A stretch of 64,000 bases of DNA from assembly GCA_012295275.1 (NCBI GenBank), contig CM022678.1, forward strand, positions 615,394 through 679,393, read 5' to 3'. This stretch comes from Chrysomallon squamiferum (Eukaryota > Mollusca > Gastropoda > Neomphalida > Peltospiridae). Positions 16,531-29,300 of this stretch are shown one piece after another. Below the pieces are notes generated by a model. It was not told where the DNA came from, searched no databases, and saw nothing but the letters and a program-made list of their open reading frames with translations. Numbering within the stretch: position 1 is the first letter of the stretch; every line of letters starts with the position of its first letter. A program made the translations under genes and the position numbers.

Positions 16531-16613
<83 letters not shown>

Positions 16614-16632
16614 AATAATAATAATAATAATA
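16270..16632 (+). repeat. (ATT)n and long (GAT)n microsatellites
   Basis: (TTA)n occupies 16270-16310. A GAT/ATG tract covers about 16492-16613 and runs on as (AAT)n to 16632. Poly-Met, poly-Ser and poly-His open frames here are repeat artefacts. Confidence 0.9.
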
Positions 16633-18369
16633 AAGCCCAAGAAACGAAAAGAAAAAGGTTGTTTGGCGAGACCTGATAAATTGCCACATGTTGAAAGTTA
16701 GCAGATGTTAACATCAAATTGTTGCATGCAGAAACTGGATAATCCTCAAGAACTTCATAATTCGCTTGAGAAAAACCAACTAAAATGTACTTTTATTGTT
16801 CTGTCAGAACATGTCAGCGAAGTGTTCTGTGTTTTACCCTGCATGTGAGCTGAACTCAGTCATTTCACCCCACCCCAAGTCACCTACATCTTTGTGTTTT
16901 GAAGTGTACATTGTCAGCTCTTTACGTGGGTATTTCCATTCTGAACGCAATGCTGAATTATAATTAGGTATTTTATTGTATTTTAAAGTATTGTCTCTTT
17001 AAAAGACGTCCAATTTCTGGGCTAATTTAGATCAGCTGCTATCTCAGATTTAAGCAATGAATGAAACCAGAATTTGTTTTTTTTAAATAAATTACTAACT
17101 AAATAAACATTATCTATATATTAAATGATTAAAATATCTACATTTTCGTGTTTCGGTATATAAACTTGTGAAAGATATGAGCTGGCATCAATGAGGATAT
17201 TCTTAAAATGGTGAGTATTTTTTAATTTTTTTTTTTTTTTTTTTTTTTTTGACTTTTTTATTATCAACAATAGGTAATACTTCTTGCAAACTTCTGTCGG
17301 ACTGGCAGAGTAGACTTGTTGTAGCGCAGAGTGATCACTGTAATTGATTATAACAGTGATACGTGTATATCGTTGCATTGTCGTAGTTTTGGTATCAACG
17401 ACAGTCAGCTGTTCAACCAGTTCAGGTTTCTAAATGCAGTAACACATGCTACTTACAGAAGCGATTAATACATTATTTGAAACCGAAAATCATATATAAA
17501 GGACACTGTTATATAAGCCGCCCCCTCCGATATTTTTCATTTTACGGGTAGGGTTTAGAGCGATGAATAAAGATGGAAACGTCTTAATGTATTCAGTGTT
17601 TTGATATTATTGGGAAAAAAATCGCAGCCTGATGGTGAGCGCCACAAGAAACGTGTGACAACTCTGCATCTGACCATGATCCCTCGTTGGCCGCTGCCTG
17701 GACAACTGGCAACAAAGACATGTGAACACTACACCTACATTATATATACGCCCAAAGTAAAAGAAAACTGAGAAAATGTACCTTATCCTAGACTTTTTAA
17801 TCAAATCAATACAAAATTGCATGGATTTATTTATTTTATTTTATTTTTTCTGTCCTGATAATTGTTTAGAGTAAAAGGATTTTTTTTTTTTTTTTTTTTT
17901 ACTGAGGTCATAAATATGAAACAATAAAACTGAGAGAGAAGTCCAACTGATAACTGAGACCACAGACCAATAAGAAATAGGATTTAGGGCATTTTAAAGG
18001 TATGGGTTATTAATTCAATACGAAGAAAGGAACACGACAGCTTTTTGAAATAATTATGGAAATTTGGATTTGGGGACTACGGAAAGTTTTGGAAAAGTTA
18101 TAGAAATTCTGACAGACCAAGTTGTACGAACCCTAAAGAGAAAAACATATTTTTTTTTAGGCTTTCTTTATCTATCTATAATACAGAGTGGGAGGAAAGA
18201 CAGATTAAATTTGGTTTGCCAGTTTCTGCATATGCACGCACACTAATACGTTACTACAAATGTTTTACCTAATCGGAAGTTTTCACGTTAACACAATTTT
18301 CGGTCTTGATTGCAATCCGATTTACGCTACTGAAACGGAACCACGTGATTTAAAATGCCGGCATGTTGT
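16633..18369. other. Non-coding stretch
   Basis: Only short, unconserved open frames are present, with T-runs at 17226-17250 and 17880-17900. No gene or RNA was recognised. Confidence 0.45.
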
Positions 18370-19180
18370 TAAAACTGATAATGCAAAACTGTATCTAGTC
18401 ATCATATCTTGCCTCTATTTACTGTCAAAACTCTTTATAATGCTGACATTGGTGTTCAGTTAATGTTGTTATAATGGGTTCAGTGATAATTAATTACTAC
18501 ATATTAAAAAACTCAATACAAGACCCAAAATACCACAGTGCTTGCCTGCTCAGTAGTCCTAGCGACTAGCAAAACTATACTGAGTTATAAACATGTTTTC
18601 TTTTCTTTATTATTATTATTTATTTATTTTATTTTAATGCTTCATAATCAGGTATTAACAAATGAATTAATAATTATAGTAACAATAATAGTTTTAGTCA
18701 CACACATGTAATTTACCTTTCTAAGTCTTAGACAAATTGTAATCCTACATATATGCACATACAATAGATGACCCATAATAAAAGAGTACACACAAGCACA
18801 TTGCCTTTCTCTATAGTTATTTTGAACTGAATTGTAACAATATAAGTGAGTAAATGTTTTATTTGTTTGAATTACTTACATTTACAAACAAGCAGAAACA
18901 CATACGTACATGTACACATTTCAAATTCAACTGTGATTGCCAGTAAATATAGTAAAATTTAATATTATAAGCGTAAAGTGGAAGACAGAAAAAACTTAGA
19001 GAGAAAATGTTATTTTGAGTCTCTAGATTACATCTGTAGTTAAAGGGTTCAGTGACAAGTAAACATTCAACTGCCTCCAGCATCTGACTCATCTCTCCAG
19101 TTAAATGTTGGATTTGTCAACTGAACTATTGTCATTCCCAGTGCTAAGCTGATTCCACATTCATTCTATATAAAATGTTT
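18370..19180 (+). repeat. Locus-specific repeat family R, copy 4 (internally deleted)
   Basis: 18395-18830 matches 7138-7600, and the sequence then jumps to a part matching 8795-8900 and 9580-9720. Compared with copy 2 it lacks roughly 7610-8790. It lies about 1.2 kb upstream of the ankyrin gene's first recognised coding exon. Confidence 0.75.
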
Positions 19181-20391
19181 GATATACACAAATGTGCTCA
19201 AGTGGATTCAAAACTGGACTCATGACTGGCCAAGGCAGAAGTGTTAAAGCTTTGTTCTGGATGTAGCCTGTTGCAGGTCACTAATGGACTGATGAGTATA
19301 ACTCACTACCTGTAGGCTAGCTGATGTCCTGTAGGTTTGATCTGTTGAATGCATTCTTATTATCTGTCATCTTTGTGCTTCTGAAGTCAGGCATTGTGCC
19401 AAGTTGAGACTAAATTATTTAGTTGTGCTAGACACTGGAGTTAAAAATCTGTATGTAATTTGTGAGTATACTGCAGTTTGAGAAACAAAACAAAAACATG
19501 GAGACATGATACACTGACCTGTCACAGTGAAATCAGTTGTAACTCTCATTCAGAAACATGGAACATCATTTTGTTGTTAATCATCACAAAGTTCTAATTA
19601 CTTGTCACATGTTGTCACTCATCTGTATTTTCTCCAGGTGTATATTTGTGACATTTCCATTTGTATCATTTAGATCACATAATTTACCATCGTGAGACTA
19701 TAACTAAAGCTATTCCGATCTTATCTATACATTTATATTGTTTATAAAATTTAATGCAAATAACAAAACTAATAATATAATTTTGTTACTATTCTGATGA
19801 TTATCATATTTATTACATATCTTAGTAAAACTTTTGTCATAACTGTTGACATAATTTATTACTGTAGTTTAAAAGAATCCTGTAAATGTTTTGTGATAAT
19901 TATTAGAAAATATTTTGAATGAACTGATTTTATTCTGATGTAAGAGTAACTAATTACAACAATATTAAGTTTTCACATTAGTAGTGATGTGATAACTACT
20001 TTTATATAACAAACTAACATCACTATTTACAAAATGAGGACATTTATTAAAACAATCCTCATTTCATTATTTAAAAATACTTTCAGGAATATGTTTATAG
20101 AACAAAAGTTGAGAATGCAATCTGAGCTGTTTTCATTTAGGCAGAGCTGAATGACTTATATATCAAATAGTATGCACTGTCTGTGGATAGGTGTAAATGA
20201 AATATCACTTGCTGTTAACAAGAAGGAGTAGACTGTGAAGTGACAGTAATCTATTTCTTCTTTTATTGTCTGAATATTCCTACATTGTATCTCTAACCTC
20301 ATATAAATAAAATGACGATAAATGAAACATTTCTTTCTTCATTCTATATTAAAAACAAGTCATTATATTATTATTTTACAGCTCAACCAAT
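19181..20391. other. Upstream region of the nSTAND-ankyrin gene
   Basis: No coding exon was recognised. A splice-acceptor-like 'ttttacag' ends at 20380, eleven bases before the ATG at 20392. This suggests a non-coding 5' exon somewhere upstream. Confidence 0.4.
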
Positions 20392-21753
20392 ATGGACAAC
20401 ACAAACATGAGTTCAGAAGTTTCTTCTAACATCACAGCTGCTGCCACCACAGACAATATCACAGCTGTTTCTGCAATTGTTTCTTCTGTAGAGACTGAGA
20501 CAGGCGTTTCTCTCTCTGACGTATCTCAGTCTTCCTTTGACGTCACACAAGAACAACATAATTTACAAGTACCTGTATCATGCAGTTGTGGTAATATGCT
20601 CAGTATTTTGATATATTGTTTACTTTTTTTTTTTATTTTTATTTTATTTTATTTTTTTTTTTTTTTTTTATATAGGATATTATACACAGTCAAAATTATT
20701 TTTACATTTCTAATAATAGAATATTTCAATATATTGTTTACTTTATTGATGGTAAATTCTAAAGTGACAAATGTATTATTTACATTTGGAACAATACACT
20801 TGTTTCAATATTTTGTTTCTTCTATCTTAGTAATTAATAAAATGACACTTTTTTTATTTATATTGATAATGAATTAGCAATTTAAAGCCTTTATGGCCTT
20901 TTTGTTTCACAGATCAAAACATTAAAGCAAAATACACAATAGATACTGTTTGATTATTTCATCATAACCATTATAATTATTCTTTTATTTAGTGTTATAC
21001 ATTTTAATACAGTAAAGTAATATTTATTTCATAGGACATACGCATAAAGAGTTAAAAGCAGTTTTAACATATATTATTATATTTAATAATACTTTTAACA
21101 AAAAACCAGATTGTATTAATATTGTATGTTGTCCTTAGATATAAACACATTTTTAAAACTTATACTTCTGAGTTGTAATGTTTAAAAAATGTACTCTGTT
21201 TCACAGATACTCCAATAATACAACTTGTACAACGGAAACTAAAAATATCTGACTGTGGAAATGTTCTAATAGGAGACAATAGCACTTTAATCAGTAAGTT
21301 GAAAACTAAAGTTGTTTTCTTTTCTCTAGATGTTTAGTTGATAACAGAACACACATGTGACATATTGATTCTCAAGGAGATGTGTCCAGATTCTGAGATA
21401 TGAATAGATTTGGCATCCACGTGAAATGTTGTCTCTAATGTATCATGTATACGTCTTGGAAACTGACTAAGTTGTAGTAAGATACGCATTTGTTAAAAAT
21501 CCCTTGAAAATTCATAAGTAGCATACAACAGAATACCCCATGAATAACTTGCTGAAATGTTCTTGTGTTGAATACAGCAGGTCAGAAATATGAAAATGTA
21601 TGAGTCCAGATGATCTGTGTCAGATTAAAAACAGACTGTAGAAGAAATACTTTGTAGAAGTATCAGTTTTATTAACAGTTTGAAGTGCATTATTTCACTT
21701 CATGTCTCACAGTTACAACCTTTTATTACCATCTCATTATGTGCAAGTACACT

Positions 21754-21800
<47 letters not shown>

Positions 21801-23279
21801 ATGTATGTATGCGATGTTAGTGGATGTTACCTAAAACAGCAGTGAAATACACAAGTAAAACCTAAGTAACAGACAGGTTGACATCACCAAGCTCACTCAG
21901 TAACTGTTTAGAGGTAATTTTACTTTGTGCTGACCTTCTACCAATTACACAGCTAAATTTTCCCATGACAAAACTACTTATTTTTCATTAAATGAAACTA
22001 AAAATTTTGACACCATTAATGTTGGCCAGAATGCAAAGCCCACTTGTCATATGTGACCTGTGTCAACCAATAACCAGTACACTTCCAAGGATTCTGTGAT
22101 CTTCTGTTCTCTGCTAAACTTTATTTCACCTGTTTCTGAACACTGCTTTTAAAATCATCATTTTCATTATCTTACATGTATATGCATGTTTTACATGTAG
22201 GCTTTGAATGTAAATAATTTATTTTTCTGTATTTGCAACAACATAAGCAGTGGTAGAACATAATGTAAATATGAGCACACAAAAACCAGTCTACTAACAC
22301 GAACATTGTATCAGGAGGTGCAGCTGTTGACACCAGTAAGTGAAAACCTGAATCATATTTAATAGATAACAGAACTATATGTCGTTTGTCATTAGCATTT
22401 TATTGTTGACCCAAAATTTATGCTGTGCTGAATAATGGTTTCCTCATGATTGAAATTAAACCACCATTCACCACATCAACAGCAATGGCCTGAGTGACAG
22501 TAAATATTTCTCACTGTAGAAATTTTATATTAGGAGACAAAAGCAATATAATGAAAATAATCCTAAGGAAAGGAATGAAGTAGCAAGAAAACCAGCATTT
22601 AAAACTGGTAAAATAAAAATTGAAAGTTTTCTTTTCTCTATCTGTTCAATAGGTAATACAATACATATCACAGTAATCATTAGTACTTTTCTATCACACG
22701 TGAAAAACACAGAAACACACATACATATACATACACGATACACACTCACACACACATAAATTACAAGTATTGTCACTCTTATCTTGATTTTCTTGTTAAG
22801 ATCATTCAGCATAAATTAAACCTGGCAATATATGATTATATCTCATTTTTATCACTTCCAAATACTGAAATACAGTACAAAGAACATAATAAATAAATAA
22901 ATAAATAAATATATAAATAATAATAATAATAATAATCATAATAATAATCATAATAATAATCATAATCATAATCATAATCGTAACCATAACAATAATTATA
23001 ATTGTAATAATAATATGAACAATAACAATAGTGATAAAAAACAACAACAGCAGTGGTTTTAATAATAGTAGTAATAATTACAGTAAAATAGATAACGAAG
23101 GTATAATAATAATGTTACGTGTTAACAGTTCCCTGAATAAAGTACAGAGTAGTTGTACAGATCAGTTTCATCATTTCTTTTACTCATCATCAATAACACA
23201 AATTTGTTTTATTTTATATTATTTCAGTAAAGAGAGATAGAAAATCGACTATCAAAGGTATTATTATTATTAATATTAA

Positions 23280-23352
<73 letters not shown>

Positions 23353-26300
23353 TGTAGTTTCCAAAGATAACCATCTTGTTTCTTTTACCGCATCTGAAAT
23401 TGTCACATCTTATTACCTTCATTAAATTCTAATGAACTAAAATTACAACAAACTATTGTATTTTTTTAAATTTCATATCTAATGACCAGTTAAAAATTAG
23501 ATTATTTATATATGAATAGTAAAATATGCTCTAAACCATCAATTATACATGATTTCTTTATTTATTTTTTTATTTTTTTTAATGTTGTGATCAGAGTGCA
23601 CCAGGTCAATGTTAAACTCAGTTGACTGGAGTGTCTATGTTGAAACAAGAGCAGAGAAAAGAGGTGTTGCACTTTTGAAGAAGAACGGTGTTGTGATTGT
23701 AGTAGGAAGTTCAGGTTCAGGAAAGACAACTCTTGCGTTAAGCATGATGAGACAGATAGAAAAAGAAGAAAAAAGAGAATCTTACTTGCTGACTCATCAC
23801 TCTGAATTCAGTGACATCTCTCTATCTAGAAATAAGAAATATGTTGTTCTCATTGATGATATATTTGGTAAGACTAATCTTGTTTCACATTTTATAGAGT
23901 CATGGAAACAGAAATTTCCAGCGATATGGAATCTTGTTGAGGATGGTTCTGTGAAATGTATTATTACTTTAAGAAAAAAAGTATTTTCAGAAACTGAAAC
24001 TAGTTTGAAGGAATTTGGTCTGTTTAGTGAGAAACATGTTCATGATCTGCAGAGTGATGACTGTTGTCTGAATTATGATGAAAAGAAAGAAATTCTAAAC
24101 AAATATCTCGAACAAAACGATGTTCCAATGGATGAAAATGATAAAAGTACTGTCATTTACAGTTCATGTACTGAGTTAGGATTTCCTCAGATGTGTGTGT
24201 ATTATGTTAATTCAAGTGATGCACGAAAAAGAGGAATTGAGTTTTTTATGAAACCTATAGAATATCTCACACAGCAGCTGGAAAATTTGAAAAAAGACAA
24301 ATCTTTACAGATCAATTACCTGGTTCTACTGCTGATTTTGTTCAAAGAAGGCTGTCTCAGCATTGATTCACCGGACCCATCTGAAAATGACACTGACAGT
24401 GACATAATGAAATTAGTAAGACAACTAGAGCAAGCCTGTAGAGGTTTGAAAAACACTAATCTTACAGAGATCAAGGAAACAGCTGATGAAATGTGTGGTA
24501 CCTATTTGAAGTGTTGTGACAATAAATACACATTTATTCACCAGTCAGTATTCGATTGTTTGTTTCTCGTGTTTTCATCAGAGTTTCCAAAGAAAGGAGC
24601 AGAAGTGTGTCCTGTCTCCATGTTGTTAGAATATGTTGTGACGCCTGGAGTGTCTAACAAAAGTCACATTACGATGACTGTGAAATCTGAACACTTTGAT
24701 GTTCTTGCTCACAGATTTACCGAATTGCTTGCATCAGACAATTTCATAGAAATTGTTTCACATCCATCATTGAAAGATGAAGAGTTTATAAAATACCTGA
24801 TAGAAGAAAAACACTTTTATGGTAGGTTGTCTGAAATTTTACAGCAAAGACTATCTGGAGAACGTCAAAATCAATATTGTTATATGTCATTTGAACATGT
24901 AAAATCAACTGAAATTATTAATGATATTTCATATCTTCTTGACAATGATTCAAGGTTTCGTGGTAAGTACGCATTTCCTTTCAGTCTTGAAGGAAATGTT
25001 ATTAATTCAACATCTGTTCCAAGTGAGTGTATCGCGAATAGACATAGAATATTGTCAAGATATTTCACATCAAATCTGTGTCAAATGAAATTGTTCAAAG
25101 TGTTTAAAATGATAATATCAAGATATTTTACAACAAAGCTGTTTGAAACGGACTTACCAAACATGAAAAAAGAACTTTTGGATATTTCTTGTTTGTTTGG
25201 TGATGAAGATGTTGTGAGAATGTTACTAAAATCAGGTATTATTCCAACATTTGATACATTCAGTGCAGCTGCTTGTTCAAAAACAGACAGTGCTACCATA
25301 CTCAAAGAATTGTTACAGTATAAAAAAGACATGAAATTGAATGTGTGTTCTGACTTGTTACATACATCAATTTGTTCAGGTAACATGAACATTGCCTGTC
25401 TGTTAGCTGATATGATAAACAATAAGAAACACAACAGTGAAATCAAGGAAGAAGCTGTGAAACTGTTGTTGGTTAGTTTCTATAGACATAATACTACTGC
25501 AGTTGAGATGTTTAAAGTGGATGTAAGCCATCTATTTAAGAAACTGATTACCACTGATATAATAAACAAAATTAAGCACATTGCTATCGTTGCTGCTTGT
25601 CAGAATAGTTCAAGTGTTATAAAAGAAATAGTGAAACTGAAACCTGATTGTTTAAATGCTGAGAACAGAGATAAAGTACTTTTAGCAGCAGCAATGTGGG
25701 GATCTACTGACACAGTGAATTTTCTCATTGAACAGAGACGTAATGAAACAGATGAGAACAACTGGAAGAAAAGTGAAGTACTGAAAGTGGCAGTGATGTT
25801 TAACAGAGTAGATGTTGTTCAGTGTCTACTTGATAAAGGAGCTGATCCTAATGTGGATGTAGCTGTTAACAAGAATTTGGTTCAGTCGTTTAAAGAGGAA
25901 ACTGAAGTGGTAGTGTTGACTTCAGACTCACCTCTCCACATTTCAGTTCTGCGTGGCGACTTAGATATATTAAAATTACTGATAGAGAGAAATGCTGATG
26001 TTAATGCAGTAAACAGTAAGGGAGAAACTCCATTTCATGAAGCTGCAAAAGCAGTGAGGCACAGAAAGGAAATAGCTTTGTTGTTACTAGAAAACAATAC
26101 TGATATTAACATAAGAGATAAACGAAAAAATACAGCATTGCACATAGCCTCTCAAATTGACATAGATCAGGTAAAAAACATAGTAAAGAAAGGCATTGAA
26201 ATAGATATAAGAAACACTGCAGGTGAAACTCCTCTTTTTGTATCCTTAAATAATAACAGACCAGAAATAGCTTCGTACTTACTAAAGCAAGGAGCTAATC

Positions 26301-29300
26301 CTAATATAACAGACAATGATAACAATTCTGTTTTACATTTAGCAGCTAAAGAGGGAAATACAGAAATTGTGACAGAACTGATTCAAAAAAATATTGATGT
26401 AAATATCAAAAACAGTCAAGGGAAAACTCCTCTTTTTAAAGCTTTGAATTTTGATGATCGTTTTCCTTATAATCGTCCTGCTGGATTCTTTCGTAATAGC
26501 AAAGTAATTTTGTATTTACTTGGACTTGGAGCTGATACTAATATAGCAGACAGTGATAACAATTCAATTTTGCACGAAGCAGCTGAATATGGAAATCTAG
26601 AAATTGTGACCGCACTGATTGAAAAAGGTTTTGACGTAAATATTAAAAACAGCCAAGGTCAAACTCCTCTTTTTACAGCTCTTACTTACAATCAACTTCA
26701 TCCGTCTCTGAAGAATGGAAAATGTAAAGTAGCTTTGTATTTGTTGGAACATGGAGCTGATCCTAACATGACAGACAATGATGGCAATTCTATTTTACAC
26801 CTAGCAGCGGAACAAGGAAATACAGAACTTGTAAAAGCACTGACTGAAAAAGGTGCAGACGTAAATATTAGAAACAACAAAGGTGCAACACCTGTTTTTA
26901 TAGCTGTTGGGGCTAAACAGACAAAAATAGTTTTGTATTTACTGGAACATGGAGCTCATCCTATTTTAACAGAGTGTGATAATATTTCTGTTTTACACGC
27001 AGCAGCTCTAAATGGAAATATAGAAATTATGACCGCACTGATTGAGAAAGGTTTTGATATAAATATTAAAGAAAACGGAGGTGAAACTCCTCTTTCTACA
27101 GCTCTTTCTGAATGTAAACTTGATCCATCTCTGATGGATGAAAGATGTAAAACAGTTTTGTTTTTACTGGAACATGGAGCTGATCCTAATATGAGACACA
27201 ATAATAACAATTCTGTTTTACAGCTGGCAGCTGGACATGGAAATCTAGAAATTGTGACAGCACTAACTGACAAAGGTGTTGATGTAAATATTAAAAACAA
27301 CCAAGGTCAGACTTCTCTTTTTACAGCTGTTACTCACTGTAAACTTGATCCATCTCTGATGGATGAAAGATGTAAAGTATTTTTGTATTTACTGGAACTT
27401 GGGTGTGATCCTAATTTAATAGACAATGATAACAACTCTGTTTTACACCTAGCAGCTATACATGGAAATCTAGAAGTTGTCACAGCACTGATTAAAAAAG
27501 GTGTTGATGTGAACATTAGAAACAGCCATGGTCAAACTCCTCTTTTTTACACTTTTATTGAATGTATAATTGATCCATCTCTAAGGGATGAAAAATATAA
27601 AATATTTTTATATTTACTGGAACATGGAGCTGATCCTAATTTAATAGACAATTATAACAATTCTGTTTTACAAACGGCAGCTGCACATGGAAATCTAGAA
27701 ATTGTGACAGCACTGATTAAAAAAGGTGTTGATGTGAATATTAGAAACAGTCAAGATGCAAATATTCTTTGCGTAGCTCTTTCTTACTGTAATCGTGATC
27801 AATCTCTGAAGAATGAAAAATGTAAAATAGTCTTGTATTTCCTGGAACATGGAGTTAATCCTCATTTAACGGATAATGATAAGAATTCTGTTTTACACTT
27901 AGCACCTAAACATGGATATACAGAAATTCTGCCTGCACTGATTGAAAAAGGCGTTGATGTGAATATTAAAAACAGCCGAGGTGAAACTCCTCTTTTTACA
28001 GCTGTTAAGTGTAAAATAAACAAAGCTGCTTTGTATTTACTGGAACATGGAGCTGATCCTAATGTAACAGACAATTATAACCATTCTGTTTTACACCTTG
28101 CAGCTGCACATGGAAATATAGAAATTGTGAGAGCATTGATTGAAAAGGGTGCTGATGTAAATATTAGAAACAAGCTAGCTATGACTCCTCTCTTTACAGC
28201 TCTTGCTGTTTATCTGCTTCATCCATCTCTGAAGGATGAACGATGTAAAGTATTTTTTTATTTACTGGAACATGGAGCTGATCCTAATTTAACAGACAAT
28301 GATAACAATTCTGTTTTACACATAGCAGCTCATGATGGAAATATAGAAACTGTGACAGCACTGATTGAAAAAGGTGCTGATGTAAATATTAGAAACAGGG
28401 TAGGTGCAAATGCTTTATTTACAACTGTTGTTAACCGTAAACTTGAACCATCTCTGAAGAATGAAAAATGTAAAGTATTTCTGTATTTACTGGAACATGG
28501 AGCTGATCCTAATTTAACAGATAGTAATAGCTATTCTGTTTTACACTTAGCAGCTGGATTAGGAAATATGGAAATTGTGAAAGCATGGATTGAGAAAGGT
28601 TTTGATATAAATATTAAAACCAGCCGAGGTGAAACTTCCCTATATATAGCTGTTCAGTGTACACAGAACAAAGTAGCTTTGTATTTACTGGAACATGAAG
28701 CTAATCCTAATTTAACAGACAGTGATAACAATTCTGTTTTACACTTAGCAGCTATAAAGGGAAATATAGAAATTGTGACTGCACTGATTGAAAAAGGTGC
28801 TGATGTGAATATCAAAACCTGCCAAGGCCACACTGCTCTTTATGCAGCTGTTTGTTACTGTGTACTTGATCCATCTCTGAATAATGAAAAATATAAAGTA
28901 TTTTTCTATTTACTGGAACACGGAGCTGATCCTAATTTATCAGACAATGATAACAATTCTGTTTTACACCTAGCAGCTGAACATGGAAATATAGAAACTG
29001 TGACAGCACTGATTGAAAAAGGTGCTGATGTAAATGTTATAAACAGCCAACGTCAAACTCCTCTTTTTGCAGCTGTTTCTTACTGTGTTCGTGATCTATC
29101 TCTCAATAATGAAAAATATAAAGTATTTTTATATTTACTAGAACACGGAGCTGATCCTAATTTAACAGACAATGATAACAATTCTGTTTTATACCTAGCA
29201 GCTTATCGTGGAAACATCGAAATTGTGACAGCACTGATTGAAAAAGGTGTTGATGTAAATATTGGAATCAGCGAAGGTAGAACACCTCTTTTTGCAGCCA

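Noticed and set aside
16405-16717. Poly-Met, poly-Ser and poly-His frames
   Set aside because: They are translations of (GAT)n in different frames.
26698-28074. Antisense frames across the ankyrin repeats
   Set aside because: They are periodic shadows of the plus-strand repeat; the plus strand carries the motifs.
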